A DNA stretch of 64,000 bases from Diprion similis (lineage: Eukaryota; Arthropoda; Insecta; Hymenoptera; Diprionidae), in NCBI RefSeq assembly GCF_021155765.1, contig NC_060118.1, positions 4,960,001 to 5,024,000 of the forward strand. Direction: 5' to 3'. Below are positions 22,601 through 37,600 of the stretch, in pieces; position 1 is the first letter of the stretch; each line of letters begins with the position of its first letter. Below the pieces are notes generated by a model. That model saw only the letters and a list, made by a program, of their open reading frames with translations. It was not told the origin of the DNA and did not search any database. The translations under genes were made by a program, and so were the position numbers.

Positions 22601-25600
22601 ATGCCCAGCGGATAAGAGACGAGTAATTGAATTGTTATGGCAATAACGATAACATATACGTGATATATAATCATGTATACTGTGAGTTTTCCTTAACGTG
22701 GAAAAATCCAGCGCCTGAGGCAGACAATCAGAGTTACAGCTTATATTATTTGTTTTGACAACGTAACTCCAGTTGTCTGCCCTAGGTGCCGGATTGTTCC
22801 GCGTTAAATAAAACTTACCGTATAATTTTTTTCAGTATTGATTACACTGTGTTTCATTGTAACTATTGAATTTACGAATTTTACTAGAAAAGTATTATTC
22901 GTAACAAAGTTCAACATCACGGAAATTACGTAAAAAAACATGATATCAACTCAACTTTTAATTTCGAATAGACATCAAGAAATCACTATTACAGTGGAAA
23001 ATGAGAACATGAACTAATGAAAACCAAAGATCATCATAGGTTAAAAGGGCAGCCGCAGGCTACGCCCTCAAAACCTAAAAATATATAGTGTTGATACTTT
23101 ATTAGTATTATTATGATTTTTTTTTTTATTTACATTACAAACTCGACACATTTTTTAAATCAAGCAGTTTTTTTTTGTGAGTTATAATTCTTTCTATAAA
23201 AATGTATAAACAAGTAAAGATTTATCAGCAGATTTGTTATGTGGACAGTGACTGCTGCTTTTGGAACATCGCACGAAGATGAGAATCCTTGGCTGGCATG
23301 TACCAATAGTACAAAAAATTGAACCTGTGCAAAGAACCGCTGTTAGTTTATGAAAGACAGAAAGTTAGATCAACATTCAATTTTTCTATGTCTCTATTTC
23401 TCATTGTCAGAAAATGACTTTTGCATGGATTAGGTGCAAAAGTATGTGTTCAAAAAGAGTTGGCTCGTAAAAACAGGAAATAAAATTGCGGGAAGTTTTT
23501 TTTTCTTTGTATTCATCTTTGAGACATACTGTGAATTCCACTGAAGATTAACAAAGATTGCACTATTGAGACATTTCACTTGAAGCAGACAACGAAACAG
23601 CAGTTTTACTAAGTATGTTCTTTTTTAGCGCAAACCATGTAACTGGCGATCTGAGCAAACGCCATGTACTTTCAAACATCTCCTAAATTAATGTATATTC
23701 CATTTTGAAATTTTTAGAGTATGATCGACATACTTGAGGCTATTTTTGAAATGTTTTTGGAGAGAAAAAAAAAAAAAAAAAAATGGTTTAAGTAAGTAAA
23801 ATTCCAGTTTAAAAGGTTTACTTCTGGTTTTTCACGAGAAAAAAAAATCAAATTTCGAATCTGATTTCATAATTGAATAGTACAGTAAATTTTCTATCAA
23901 AACCACCATGTTCTCATTGTTAATTTGTTTAATTCTAAAAACTGCTGCCAAAAAATCTATATTTCAATTACGTCAATTCTTCAGAAGCCTATAACTTGAC
24001 AATTAAACGTAAAAAAACATTCATACCTTCTCGAAGTACAATAGGCCAAACTTGAACGAATTTTAGAACCTCAAATTTTTTTCATTGTCTGCTTCACGTG
24101 AAATGTCTCTATTGTCAAGTTAAAATGCTAAGTCTAAGCCGAACAAATCAGTAGCTACAATTTTTCATAAAGTTTTTCACCAAAAAATTGAAAGTAAATT
24201 TGCACAGATGAATCATTGCTACTTTTAAAACTTATGTCCCCAGAAATAGGTTCTCAAGCGCAAGTTCAAAGTTTGTTTGAACAAAAATATAGACGTTCAT
24301 GCCATACGAATTGTTTTGCAAAATTTTCATGTTCCGTGTATAAGAGTTTCCTCCAAACCTAGTAAAAATAAATGAATATTCGTAATGTGATTTGTAATTA
24401 AATTTGCCAAACAATCGCTCAGTATTAATTGCCTGAATTTCAAGGCTGATAGTGACATTTTGAATACCGTACTAAATATTAGGCTCGTAAATTTTGGGAA
24501 TACTCTCTTCTTTTGAAACCTTATCATAAAAATTCTCTGTAGTTCACGCTATGGCAAGAAAAAAGAACATCAAAATTTTCACAATCCAGCTTCTGCAATT
24601 TCTGAATAAAAATCTTTTTCTCCAATATACTTGAGGAAATTTTTAAGACCCAGAAAATTTTATTTCCACATTCGAGTAACTTTGGTAATAAATTTTCAAC
24701 TCTTACAAAGCAAGGTGTAAACTCACTATTTGAATACCGGTAATGTAGGGCTTGATAAGGCTCATAATTCTTCGTATTCTTGGGCCTCTCGCTGTCAACA
24801 TATAGTAAGTATACATGATGACATGAACTATACTGTTCAGCATTACGGGAAAGGTGCATATGCCTCCTGCAAAGTACTTGACTGTAACCCAGATTATTAA
24901 CACCGTCGTAACATGGTGATAAAGATGCAGAAAAGATATTTGTCTATCTTTTTTCCTTAAAACGAACACTGCTGTTTCCGATAGATCGATTATTTTCAAA
25001 ATCATGGCCCACCAGGTTATCTCAGCTTCCTGAAAGAGAAATTTCAAGATATAATCGATCACATGCCCAGATATACCAAACTGTTACGAAGTTGAAGTTG
25101 ATGTCACTAATGTTACAAAACTTTGGTACAGGAAACTCTATTTTGCAATTTTTCAATGACCTCCAAGTTGTTGAGTTTCCAGAATGTAAGTAAACCAAGC
25201 TTTATTTCTGTTTATTGAATTTCAGACAATTCCAATCAGGTTTGTGTCAAAATTTCAAATTGTCACAGTTTATACTGACCATTACATGAAATGTCGCACT
25301 TCCGAAAAGTTGAAACTCCGAATGGACGAAATTGCAAATAGATCGAAGTTCGTAATGGTCAAAACTCTGATCTTAACTAACCTTTACTTGTTTGATAAGC
25401 GCTTAACGACATATGTAAAGGTTAGTAATGTGCAGAGTTACGACCGTTCAACGTTTCGACCGGGACATCTGAATACACACATTTTATTTGGATCCTATCT
25501 TACCTGTACAGCCATTGGGTCCAGCCAATAATCTATAACCATGGGATTGCAAACCGCGCCGAAATATGTTAGCCATCCAGCAATTATTAATTTATAGACA

Positions 25601-28600
25601 ATCCATGTGTTGTAAAAGATTTGAAAAACATTGTAACACGTAAGGAATGTTCTTAAAGAATAAGGCTTGGTATCTCGCATGTAGCGTGGTCCACAGGATA
25701 ACACAAAGTAGAGATAACTTGCTATTATTATCATCAAAGGCAACGGTGTTGATATCAACCACCAGTCGTTGGTCCGAGAATCTGAAATCAATTGAACCCC
25801 ATTTCGAACCAACATGTTTATGGCAAATATTGAATTTGTTGTTACGTATAAAAATCCTTTTGAATGTCACTAAGTTAGTATTATAAAAGATTTACTTAAC
25901 TCACCTGCGATTTCAACATTGTAGTAGTGATATGTCTCTGCCAGCCCCATATTTGTGAATTGTTTTAACCCAGCCAACCAACCAATAAAATTTATTTACC
26001 TTGCTATAGCTACTACATGCAACGACAAGCTGTGGACTCTTTTCGATGCTACGATCCAATCATAATGAACAAACCATACATTAACCTAAGCAATCCCAAG
26101 ACACTGCTTCATATATGCCTTCTCAACTGCCCCCCTTCTTTACGCAAATCATTATAATGTACGTCATTCTATTCTAATGATATGTAACATCCGTACACTT
26201 GGATGAGTTGACGTATATTTAGCTACCTTCAAACCTTGGAATCTAACAGGCGTTTTTCGTATATTTTATAATGATGCAAGGAGCATGCGACTACCCTTAA
26301 GTAGATGAGTTTCAGAAATTATCTTAAAAATTAATTAATATTCTGCGTCTGTTTATACACATAACACGGGTCCACAAAAATAAAAAAGTTGCGTCTTTTG
26401 GGGGTCGAACTGTATTATTCTTATTTATTTTTTCCCGCTGAACACGAATCTTAACTCAGAGTTCACGATCGATGTGAAAAATCTTGAAAAAAAATCATAA
26501 AAACCCATAAAAATAATCTTTTACCAATTTTTTCCAAACAATCGTTTTATTTTTACAATGAATGTCATTTCTGGACACGTTTGTCTTCAAATCATCTATG
26601 TAGGGGTTTTTTACCTCGCTTTTTTTCTGTTTTGTGTGTTTCCCTTTGTTGTCGTCGCAGTCGAAAGATTCCGTGTTAGCAGATTTCTCACGGTATTTGT
26701 ACCGATCATGTGAAAAAAAAAAAAAATTACAAACATGTTTTTAACCATGCATGACCTCGGAACGCCCCGAATGATGGAAAAAAATATGTTTGTAAAGTAC
26801 TGGTGAATGTTACAGAGAGGAACAATCCAAAAAACTTTGGATGCAAGAACTACAAGAAAAAATTGCTAAAACATGGTTCTTAAGTGTTTTTATGGTTTTC
26901 TTCAAGATTTTTCACATTGACTTCCAATTCTGACTTTAGATTCGTGATCAGCGCCAAAAAATAGACAAGACAAATACAGTTCGACCCCCAGCACACACGG
27001 CTTTTCTATTTTTGTGGACCTGTGTAATTGTTCAATTCACAAGTATGCAATTCCATGATTTTCATAATCTCAATCGTATTTCCTTTGGATCGGAAACAAT
27101 TAACAAATTGTATCATATATATATCATATATGAAACTAACATTTCGAACACCTATTAATTAGGTATTAATTCTATTTTTTTTCTACAAGTCATTGGTTTC
27201 ATGCATATGTAGAATATGCAATTTACATTTGTTAGGTAGCAAAAGACCAAGAATAGTCAAGGACTCGTTTTATACTACCTTTCCTGTTTTTTTCACTCTA
27301 CTGTTTAGAAGGTTGAACTGTGCATCATAAATTCGGCCCAACATTTCATAATTTCTGTGGCCAAAAGTCAGGGATTAGTGACATTTTTTACCTGAAAAGT
27401 CAAGGAATTTTATTTCACCAAAATTTTTGTCACCCTGTAATGCCGTGACAAAACATTAACCAGAATCTCTAGTTTGTATCCTTAAAAATACTCCGAACGG
27501 TTTGTGGTTGCAAAATAAGTGCATTTTACTTTATGTGCATCCTCGTTCATGGTTTACTGAACTTTGGATCACTCTCAAGTCGTGAATGCATTACTTTTCA
27601 GACACGCTTCGTTATATTAACATTACAAAATTCAAGCTTGAATGAAAGTGCATTGTTCGCAGAACATTTATTTATTTACATACAAAAATTCGCTTGCTAG
27701 TCTCCAAAGCTAAAGAGATATCCCTGTGCAGTTTTGCAACACAGCTCGCATTCGTTTTAATGTCTGTAAATAATAATGGTACAAACTCTTTTCATATGCT
27801 TCATTTTGAAATATTTCAAATCTCACCATGAATAGAATTTGCAATTTCTCAAGCAATAATTATTTATATTATAATAGTATTCTAATCGACGTCACGCTGT
27901 ATTCCCCAGTTGGTAACCTTTGAACCCAGTGGAAGATAATGAGGGTAGCATTTTCTAGGTACTTTATTGAGGAGATAATGTCGATGTTGTGACAGTGAAT
28001 TTGAATTATGTTTTCAGAGCAAGGAAAAGATGATGCGGGGTGCTCGACGTGGGTGCGTCAGACTACGAGGAGCTGTGATTGGAATCGACGATGAGGATGA
28101 CAGTACTTTCACTATAACAACTTCCTCATCCAAAGACGATGCGAAAACGTTTCATTTCCAAACAAGAGATGGTGATGAACGAGAGCGATGGGTCAGAGCT
28201 CTAGAAGACACTATACTACGACACTCATATGCGGTATAGTCCCATATATATTTCAGATATGTGTGACAACGTGTGTATTTGAATATATATTCAATGCATA
28301 TATAAAAAGTAGGAAGTTCAAAAATATTAAGTCCAAAGTCCATTGTCCCGTAATTATCATACAATACTGGTCAAGAGTTCACCCCAGCGACCCTTCCAAA
28401 GCAGCATTACTTATCACTGGAATAACAATTACGAACCAATACCAAACTCGAGGTGGTATTCGCCTGCACTTTTCAATGCACAGTGCCTTCTGCCAACTGT
28501 ACCGCTTTCCATTTTAAGTGCTCGAACGCTTACCCTATTCATGACCAAGTTCTCTGGCTCTTTCAATAGTGCCACGTGCTAGGTAGATTTTGGCAATGTT

Positions 28601-31600
28601 GAAAGAGAGTGATTCGAATGTTCTCATCATCGAATCGCATTGAGAGTGGGGGTACTCTTTTTCTCACAGAGTCTCTCCCCGACATACCCATCACCGGCAC
28701 TATTAAGAGAACGGATTGTATAAAAATCTACATCCAATAAGGGTCAAAAAGGGGTTTGGCCTGATCTGAGTGTCAGGAGACCATACTGCTTGTGGTAACA
28801 TGCTTGTATGATGCATCCCTATATTTTTCAATGACATTAACCAATGTGGAATTTCAAGTATTACCCCGTAATTTTTCTAATATAAGCTAAAGTTATACCG
28901 TATAATAAATCACAATGACTTGGTAATTCTTGCAATTGCGTGTTTGGACTCAGATATATTATTACTCAGTGTTTTTGGAAAGAAAAATTCATTCCGAAGA
29001 AAGAAGATGATAATTTGTTCTGAAGCCATTTGAGAAAATAATAAATAATTCGTCAACTTCAAGGGCTCAGAACTGTATGAATGCAAGGAAAAAATAACTT
29101 TTTATGGTCACGGCACCCTGGCAGTTAATGGCGTGCCCTGGTCGATTACGACAGCGACATACATATCTCCAAATATCAAAGTTTACATATCTGAAAAGCG
29201 AAGAAGGGCTCAACAGTTACATTCTATACACAATTCTGTAGCAAAACACTCCATTACATTTTCATTTAAGGCAGAAATAAAGAATTGGAACAGATTCCAC
29301 GAACTCGCAATAGTAAATTCGTAGAATTCATGCCATTTTTTTTATTTCTGTGTCAAATGAACATGTGTTGGAGTGTTTTTGTTCAGAATTGGGTATAGAA
29401 TAGGGCTGTTGAGCCGTTTTTCGCGTTTGAGGTAGGCGGAATTTCATATTTGGAGATATATACGTCAACGTGGAAATCGACAAGAGTTGCCCCTTAAGGT
29501 GCTTATAAAGACGCGTTGTACACCTCGAAAACGCGAGGATGCAAAACTTTTATACCGCTCAAGCGAACAGAGTGAAACTTGGGCAGTTGATGCCTTATTT
29601 TAGCATGTTATGTAATGAGATCTTTTCAGATGAGTACAATGACGCATCTTGATCCTAATCAGTGGTAGACCTAAAAATCAGCCTCATCGACCCTACTTCG
29701 TTGAATGGTATTTCTACACTAGGGTGGTTCTTATTTGGTGGTCGAAAATTTTTTCATCGGAATACCCCCAGATGTGTTACAAATCGTTGAAAAATAAATG
29801 TGCAAAGTTTCAAGCCTCTACGTCAACTGGAACACGTGCAAACCGTGAAAATTTCAAAATTTTATCATAAGTTTTTAATGTATTTCTTTTTTTATATAAT
29901 CTCAATAGCATCACTTTTTACTAGGCTTATATATAAGGAAACAATAATTATATAGATTTAAAATTTTCAGGGTTTGTTTCTTTCATCACAAGCAACAACT
30001 CTGCCAAATTTCAAATCATTTGCTTGATTTATACCAAAGTTATGCAAAACGAAATAACTGATTATAAGAACTACATGTGTTTTACATTTAAAACTTTAAG
30101 AGCCTAAAGGCTCGTGTTCCAGTTGACGTAGAAGCTTTAAACTTTGCACAGATTTTTTTAAAGTAATGTGGAACAGATCTGCGAGGCGTGTCAATGAAAA
30201 TTTTCCCAACTCCCAAATAAGGGCCACCCCATTCTACACGGTAGCAGTAGCTGCGTTTTCTATTTTACTCAAGATTCTTGTGTACAAAGACTTTGCAGTG
30301 AAGTTAATACATGACTTGATCTGTTGCTATATCGAAGTACTATGTTTAAAAATCAAAATATAAACGACAGTTAAAAAAATGTACACTTACTTACAGCGCT
30401 GGGATCCCTTGAAGCCGCCTCCTAAACAGGACTTCGATCGTAAAGTTGCAGAGGCGGACGCTTATCTTCAGCTGTTGATCGATCAGATTAAGTTGATCGA
30501 AGGAAAAATACATAACTCTGCGGAAGGAGAAGATGAGAAGCAGGAAGTTTATGCTGCAGTTTTAACTCAAGCGAATGCTATGCTGAATTCAGTAAAGCAC
30601 ACCATTGTTCAGTTACAAATTGCAAAGGTATCTGAAATTCTGCGAAGTTTCTCCTGAATCACAATTTACTACAATCCAGAAATGACAGGGGTCAGTATTT
30701 ATTCACTAAACATTTATTCAGAATACAGCCATACCAGTGAATGGGATATACCGAGGTCCTGCCGAACCTGTCCACGTTTTGCCTACACTCACACATGGCA
30801 AGTATCTCTTTCCAATTTTTGTTTTAGTGCTGATAATGAATTTCAATTTTTGCAGTTCCTGCAGGAAATCCTGAAGCCACGGTACAAGCTGGTATTGAGT
30901 TAGGCTCCGAATGTGTTGAGCCACGGGTACCAATCTTGCCAAACGGTAATTACGAAATTCACTGTTCTGCTATTTTGTCTTTTCAACCCGGCAAGAATCT
31001 CAGCATAACTCTTAATTTCATGAATTATTTTGGGCATGAATCAGTTAAAATATTACCTTAATGTAAATTGTTCCACCTAAAACTGTTACTGAAAAGAGAT
31101 TGTCTATCAATTTAATTTTAATTTAATTCAAAATCTATGATTGAATCCAATCAGGTGGAATATAAATAGTACGAATGCATTTCCGTAACATAAAAAAAAT
31201 TTGCAACCCACGAATCTTAACTGATAAAAAATAACGAAGATTACCAGTATTCTGAGCAATTATAGTATTATATCATTTCTTAAATGCCAAAAATGTACTG
31301 TTCGGCCAATTTTAATGGACTGTTTTATTTATAAATGAATTCTTGGCATAATGCCTATAATAGAACGCTTCTTCAGTTCCTGAGTTATTTACACGAACAC
31401 TGTAAGCACAATAGTTATCGACTGTAATTAATAAAGTTATACTTTATTAAATGACATCTTTACATCATTAAAAATTAATTCACAAACGAAATGAACCCTG
31501 ATTTACTAAAATTGGGCAAACAATACGTTTTTTGAATTATTAAAACTGATCAAGTGTATTCTATTTTCAAAATCATTAGTAACTAAAACTTTCTTTACTC

Positions 31601-34600
31601 AATTTCGCCTCTCTCTAATCTTCACATGTCAATGAGATAAATGTTTATACCGAAAATATTTCTACGAACTGCACTCTACGCGTCACCTACTAAGAGCCAG
31701 TACCAACACATGAACAAACTTTTATGTGAGCTGAGCATAGTGAGACAAGTGCTGCAAATGAAAACTTATGCATGTGTTGGCGCTGGCTCTCAGCGATTGG
31801 TGCTCAAGATGCGGTTTGAAGAAATATTCTGGCTATAAAATTCAACTTAATCAATCTCAGTTACATTTTCTAAATTGTGATTTCATAATTTTTAACAATT
31901 TTGATCATTTTTCTTACTGAACTATGATCTTGATACCCTCTTCGTTTTGTGCCTGATTTCCATCTAGCATTCAACCATTTACAACTAGTAAAATACCGCT
32001 TACTGTAGAAATCGTTCAAAATTTGATAAAACCTGTATACTCTAACGATAAAATAATGGAAAAAACTATTGCTGGTTCGAAACGACGTACATATGAGCAA
32101 GTGTTATCCTGTAACGTCCAAATTGTTATATGATTCATGAATCTTCTGCTTCATTGCTCCGTTTAGAAGTAATGTGAAAACGTGCAATCAGACTAATTAT
32201 ATCAATAATACTTTGACAAATCGGAAAAATTCTAATTCGTATTTTACAGTTTTGTAGTTGTGTTAATGAAATTTCTATATAATATAACAACATTGTTTTT
32301 GTTTTTATTTTAGCTATGAACCTTCTAGTCCCAGAATTTTCGTACTCGTCATCAGACGAAGATGATGATTACTTTGATGCAACGGAAGAGTTTATTTCTT
32401 CCCCTTCTTCGGCACACAATCATTTGCCTCAGTGAGTATCAGTCATGCCTCGAATTTCCAAATTCAACAAAGTACCGATATTTTATCATAACGCATTTAA
32501 CACATATAACAAACGTAACATTATATTTTGGTCAGCTTCAATACTTTCAATTACAGATTGACAAGACGGTTTTCAATTATATTCTTAAACTAAACCAAGT
32601 TGATCGCTCAACTACATGTCAGTGACATAACGTTAGCAGACCACGAATAGTTGTACTCGCTCATTTTTGCACGCTAAAGTGCCGTTCTAGTGATGCAAGC
32701 ATGTTGCCAGTTGATACAGCAAAAATCTGGTATTATCGACAATTGTTTTCTTCAATTTGGGTTTTATGTACTTAACGGGTAAATCATTCAACAGACGGCG
32801 AGTGAATGATAGATTACAACAAACACAAGAAAGCAATTCAGGCGATAACCGGAAACAGCCTCCTCCACCCCCCACAAAAGGTGATGGATCTTTGGACTAT
32901 GATGGTAAGTTGAAGGTTGATGGAAGTTTATGCCGTCTGAAAGGGGTCGGTGGGTTAAAAATCGGTATTATTTTTCATAGAATTACTCAATCAGATTTCT
33001 TCGCCCCAGTAACCCAATCGATATAGTTGCTTTTTCTATATCAAAATTAATAACAAGGTATTTTCGAAAAATTTAATAATTAATGACACCAACATCGTTA
33101 AGTAAAACTGTATTTTTGGGGTTCTAGAGAATAGCTTTAAAGTGATTAAAAATACAAAATTGACATTTAAGCTCTTATTCAAAATTTTAGTATGTCGTGT
33201 TCATGAATTTTTGGGCAAATCATCATAGTTTACAAATACATTAATTTGATAAATACTCTTTGTGTGACTATCTCATAATAAAATAAATGAAAAAATATTG
33301 ATTTTTGACTTACCAACTTCCTTGATCTGAAGAAACAACTCTTGAAACATTTTGAGAAACCCAAGTTGTGGAGGTACTCTGGTCCTTGGACACGAATTTT
33401 GTAGAATAAATAAAATGTATGAATAGCATATTACAAAAAAAAAAAAATTCAGGCATTGGTCAAAGTACTTTACACCGCATAAAATTATTAAAAAGATATG
33501 TATTAGTTAGTCTTTGAGAAAAAAAACTAATACTTCAAATCCAGCATCAAGACTTTATCATGGCGCTACTGCTCGTCACAACTATGCTTCCAGACGTGTG
33601 ACATATCAGAGCATAAGAACCAAGCAATTTCCAGAATATTTTAGATTATTCAAGTATTGTCAAGTTTGAATGAGATTGTTTTTAATTTATTGAACACTCG
33701 ATTTCAACGTGGGCAAAAGCATAAAGACCAATCTGAATGAAGCAGATAAGTCAGATTTCAGATACTTTTCAATTTTTCATGAAAGCGTTACCCCGATATT
33801 GCAAATTACATTAGGATACTTGCTGATTAATTTGTGAATACATTTTTTTCAACATTTACGTAGAAAATCTTTTAGATTTATAAAAAAAAGAGGTCAAAGT
33901 TGCCAGAAGTTGAGTATTTATTTATTTATTGAACAACGATTTCCACGTTCCACAAATTTGAAAAAAAAAATCTGGAATGCACTTTGCGGTACACTAAAGC
34001 TTGGGGATTAAATTCAAAATACCGTTTTGCCTCGTTCCCGAGTAAAAGAATATCAAAGTCTACAGTGCATGTAAACTGTGCGTCTCACAGTAGTTTACGC
34101 GGCTAGCACGTAAACCAAGTGTTTATCAGTGAAACCGATGCTTCAGCACGTGCGAACCGTAGGTCGAGGTGCGTCAAAGCATGCTGAAATCATTGGTCGA
34201 CCCGATAAACAGTTTACCTGCCCGATACATTATTTTTTTCGGCATACGTATGAAAAGCCAAGAATCAAGAATTTTGTAATAAAGCTTAATTCGGGGTCCA
34301 GAGGCTTGGGGAACTGCGCATCTGAGATCATGACATTAAAACTCTTTATACGACAGTCCCAGATGCGCACTTCGTACTACGCATTGAAACTGCAGTCTAC
34401 AATCTTTTTACTTGCGGTTTATAGTGACACTTTGCGGAACGAAAACAGATGCCTCAAAGCGACTTTTTCATGCCTGTGCTGTAAAAACAAATTTACCACA
34501 CGTTCTTCAAAGATTTTATTTTTTGTTTTGCAGCTCTGTATGACGAAGATAGTGAGCCAGAAGGTGAGTGCTTTGATAGATTCAACGATGCGACTGATAT

Positions 34601-37600
34601 ATCATTCTTACTATTTAACATGATATTTAACAGTGGATTCAATGGAAAGTCACGGTTCCGTGGTTGCTCACTTGTTGTCGCAAGTAAAGATTGGTATGGA
34701 TTTGACCAAAGTTGCTCTGCCCACATTTATTTTGGAGCGTCGATCGCTCTTGGAAATGTATGCAGACTATTTTGCACATCCTGATTTTTTTCTTAGGTAT
34801 GTATTTTGCTTTTGAATAATTTCTGCTTATAATAAATTGTATTTTTGTACAAAACTTGGAGTCTACAAATAATGCTGAAAGGCAAGGCTTGTAGTAGATC
34901 ACTTTTTTTTTGCACAGAATTTCTACTCTGCTATTTCTGTACATGATTCAAATTAATGAAAGAAGTTTTTCGAGAACAAAAATCCAATGAAGAATCAAAT
35001 TGTATTCTAATGAGTTTTTTATGAGGAATGCAAAATAATAGAATAGATAATCTTTCGAAATAATTATGTTCATCTTAATGTGTCGAAAAAACCTGAAATT
35101 TGAAGAATGTCACATGTCTTCATAAAAATAATTTGATTCCGACATGCAAATGTTACATATTTGCACAAGTTTACTTTTTTATCAATCGGTTTCGAATTTC
35201 TATTCATAAGAATGCTAGGCAACAATTAGATTCTGCAGTATAAAAAATAGGGTGACCACTCGTCTGACCGACCTACAAAATTGGGAAATGTCAGAGAATT
35301 TCAGTAAATACTAGCAGTCGTTCCAAGGAATTGCGCGAAAGATGATGTACAATTCGACCTCTAAATTTTTCAACTGTTACTAATATTTTCAAATACCTGC
35401 TCATAATTTTTTTGCTGCGTTCACTCGAATATTTTGTTGATTCTTATTTCACTTATCGCGCTCTCTTGATTATCAATAATCCCAAATTCCTAAATTTGAT
35501 AATGATGATATTAATACCGAAGTAAGTATGTATGGATAAGGTCTACATTTCACTTTTACCGGAATTTACAACTTTCTGTTTTTTATTATTGAATGGCTCA
35601 ATTCCAACACTTTTAAAAATGCAGAATAATGTTGAAAATGCAATATGCAAAATCAAAAAGTCTGGAAAGAAGTGAGATTTCGGCCAGGAAAACACATGTA
35701 AAAGTCAAAGAACTTTCAAATTCAAATTGAGTAGCCACCCTAAAAACCTGAAAAAGCCAGGGATTTTCAGGTCCAATTTATAGTGGAGACGTCACCCTGG
35801 AAATCGTTTAAATTTTGTCGTAGAATAAAGCTAGATCAGACTTGACTGTAAATACAATTGTAATGCCATTATTTCTAGATATGCAGAAATTTTCTAATTA
35901 GGAATAATTAATAGTTTTCTGTACTGAAAATACATTTAATCCAAAAATGTACAGTTACCTGGCAATTCTTACCTAATTAGTTTTTTTTGTAACTTCACAA
36001 ATAACAAAATAGTGCAACCGATTTGTATTACTCATTTTTAAAGGGTAACACCACTCCAGGATTTTGGAATATTCTAGGGTTGTTGGGTTTTTTTTTTTTT
36101 TTTTTTTTTCTATTAAACAATATTTTAGGGTCATAAAAACAGTATCTAGTTGGTCCTATAAGGAAATTTTTTGTTTAAAAGGTTCAATTCTCGACTTAAA
36201 CACAATGCCTCAGAGCACAAACTGATTGTGAGTTCTCGTAAAACTTTAAATGAATTTTTTTGGAAACCACTTTTTTCAAACTGGGAGTTCAGATTACTTG
36301 ACTACTGTTGCATGGACTGGTTTGAAATTTTTACTGTGGCTTCACAAGTACATTGTCTATGGAAGTACATACCCGTTTTGTATAAACAATTTATTGCTTA
36401 CTTTTTGGCCAAAAATCGATTCATTTCTTCAAAAGTGCACTATTTCTACAAAATTTCTTTTAAATAAAAAACCCTACGTCCTTCCATCGCCAATAGTATA
36501 TAGATTATACAAGAAATCCTTCTTCCCGTGAAGGAGTTTTTGAAAAGGCGATTTCAATGATTGGCTCTGTGGCATTTCGCATTAAAATGATAATAAAAAT
36601 AATTTTCTTCATTTTTCAATATTTGTTAAATAAACCGTTTGAAAATAAACTGTCATATTCGTTTTTCCATACTCCCAAAATAAATGGTCAAAACTAGGCC
36701 TTTTTCCAGTCGCTAGAGTGGTGTTACCCCTTGAGTTAATTCTTCAAGTAGAAAAATCACTTCTTTTTAGTATCAATCCTGCATAGCCAATAGATCTTGT
36801 CAATGAAATTCATATGTTTTAGAATAGCAGACATGCCCACTCCAAGAGAGAGAATGGTGCAAACGGTACGATGGTACCTCTGCAGCTTCCATGCAGGACG
36901 TAAATCAGGAGTTGCTAAAAAACCGTACAACCCGATCCTTGGTGAAGTGTTTCGATGTCATTGGGACCTTCCAAAGGATAGTGAATCAGACACACTTTCA
37001 AAGGCCAGTACTAACACTGTAAAAGATGGGCCGGTACCTTGGTGCCGAGAAAATCAACTAACCTTCGTTTCTGAACAAGTTTCTCATCATCCTCCGGGTA
37101 AAATTTGTTTAACGAAACTGTGGAACACCTGTACTGTCTTTATATCTAAAATAAACTTGCTCTATTTGAATTTCAGTCAGTGCCTTTTACGCCGAACATT
37201 ACGCCAAGAAAATTAGCTTCAGTGCCCACGTTTGGACCAAGAGTAAATTTTTGGGTCTTAGCATCGGTGTGCACAACGTCGGTAAAGGATGGGTTAGTGT
37301 CTTAGAACACGGCGAAGAGTATGTTCTCACTTTCCCTAATGGATACGGAAGATCTATTCTTACCGTTCCATGGATTGAACTAGGAGGTGCAGTCACAATA
37401 ACCTGTGCCCAAACTGGATACCATGCGACCATTGATTTCCTTACCAAACCCTTCTATGGCGGAAAACGCAATCGCGTTACTTGCCAAGTCTTTCAACCAG
37501 CAGATAAAAAACCTTTTCTTGTTATCAATGGCGAGTGGAGTGGGGCTATGGAATTGAAATGGGCTGACGGGGTAAGCGTTCAGCTGCTATGCAGAGAACA

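Noticed and set aside
34129-34623. 164-codon ORF on the plus strand
   Set aside because: It runs through an ORP9 intron and across a real short exon (34534-34563) in the wrong frame, with no family resemblance.
36171-36531. Two overlapping ORFs of 93-98 codons
   Set aside because: They lie wholly inside the MITE at 36038-36734 and show no protein resemblance.
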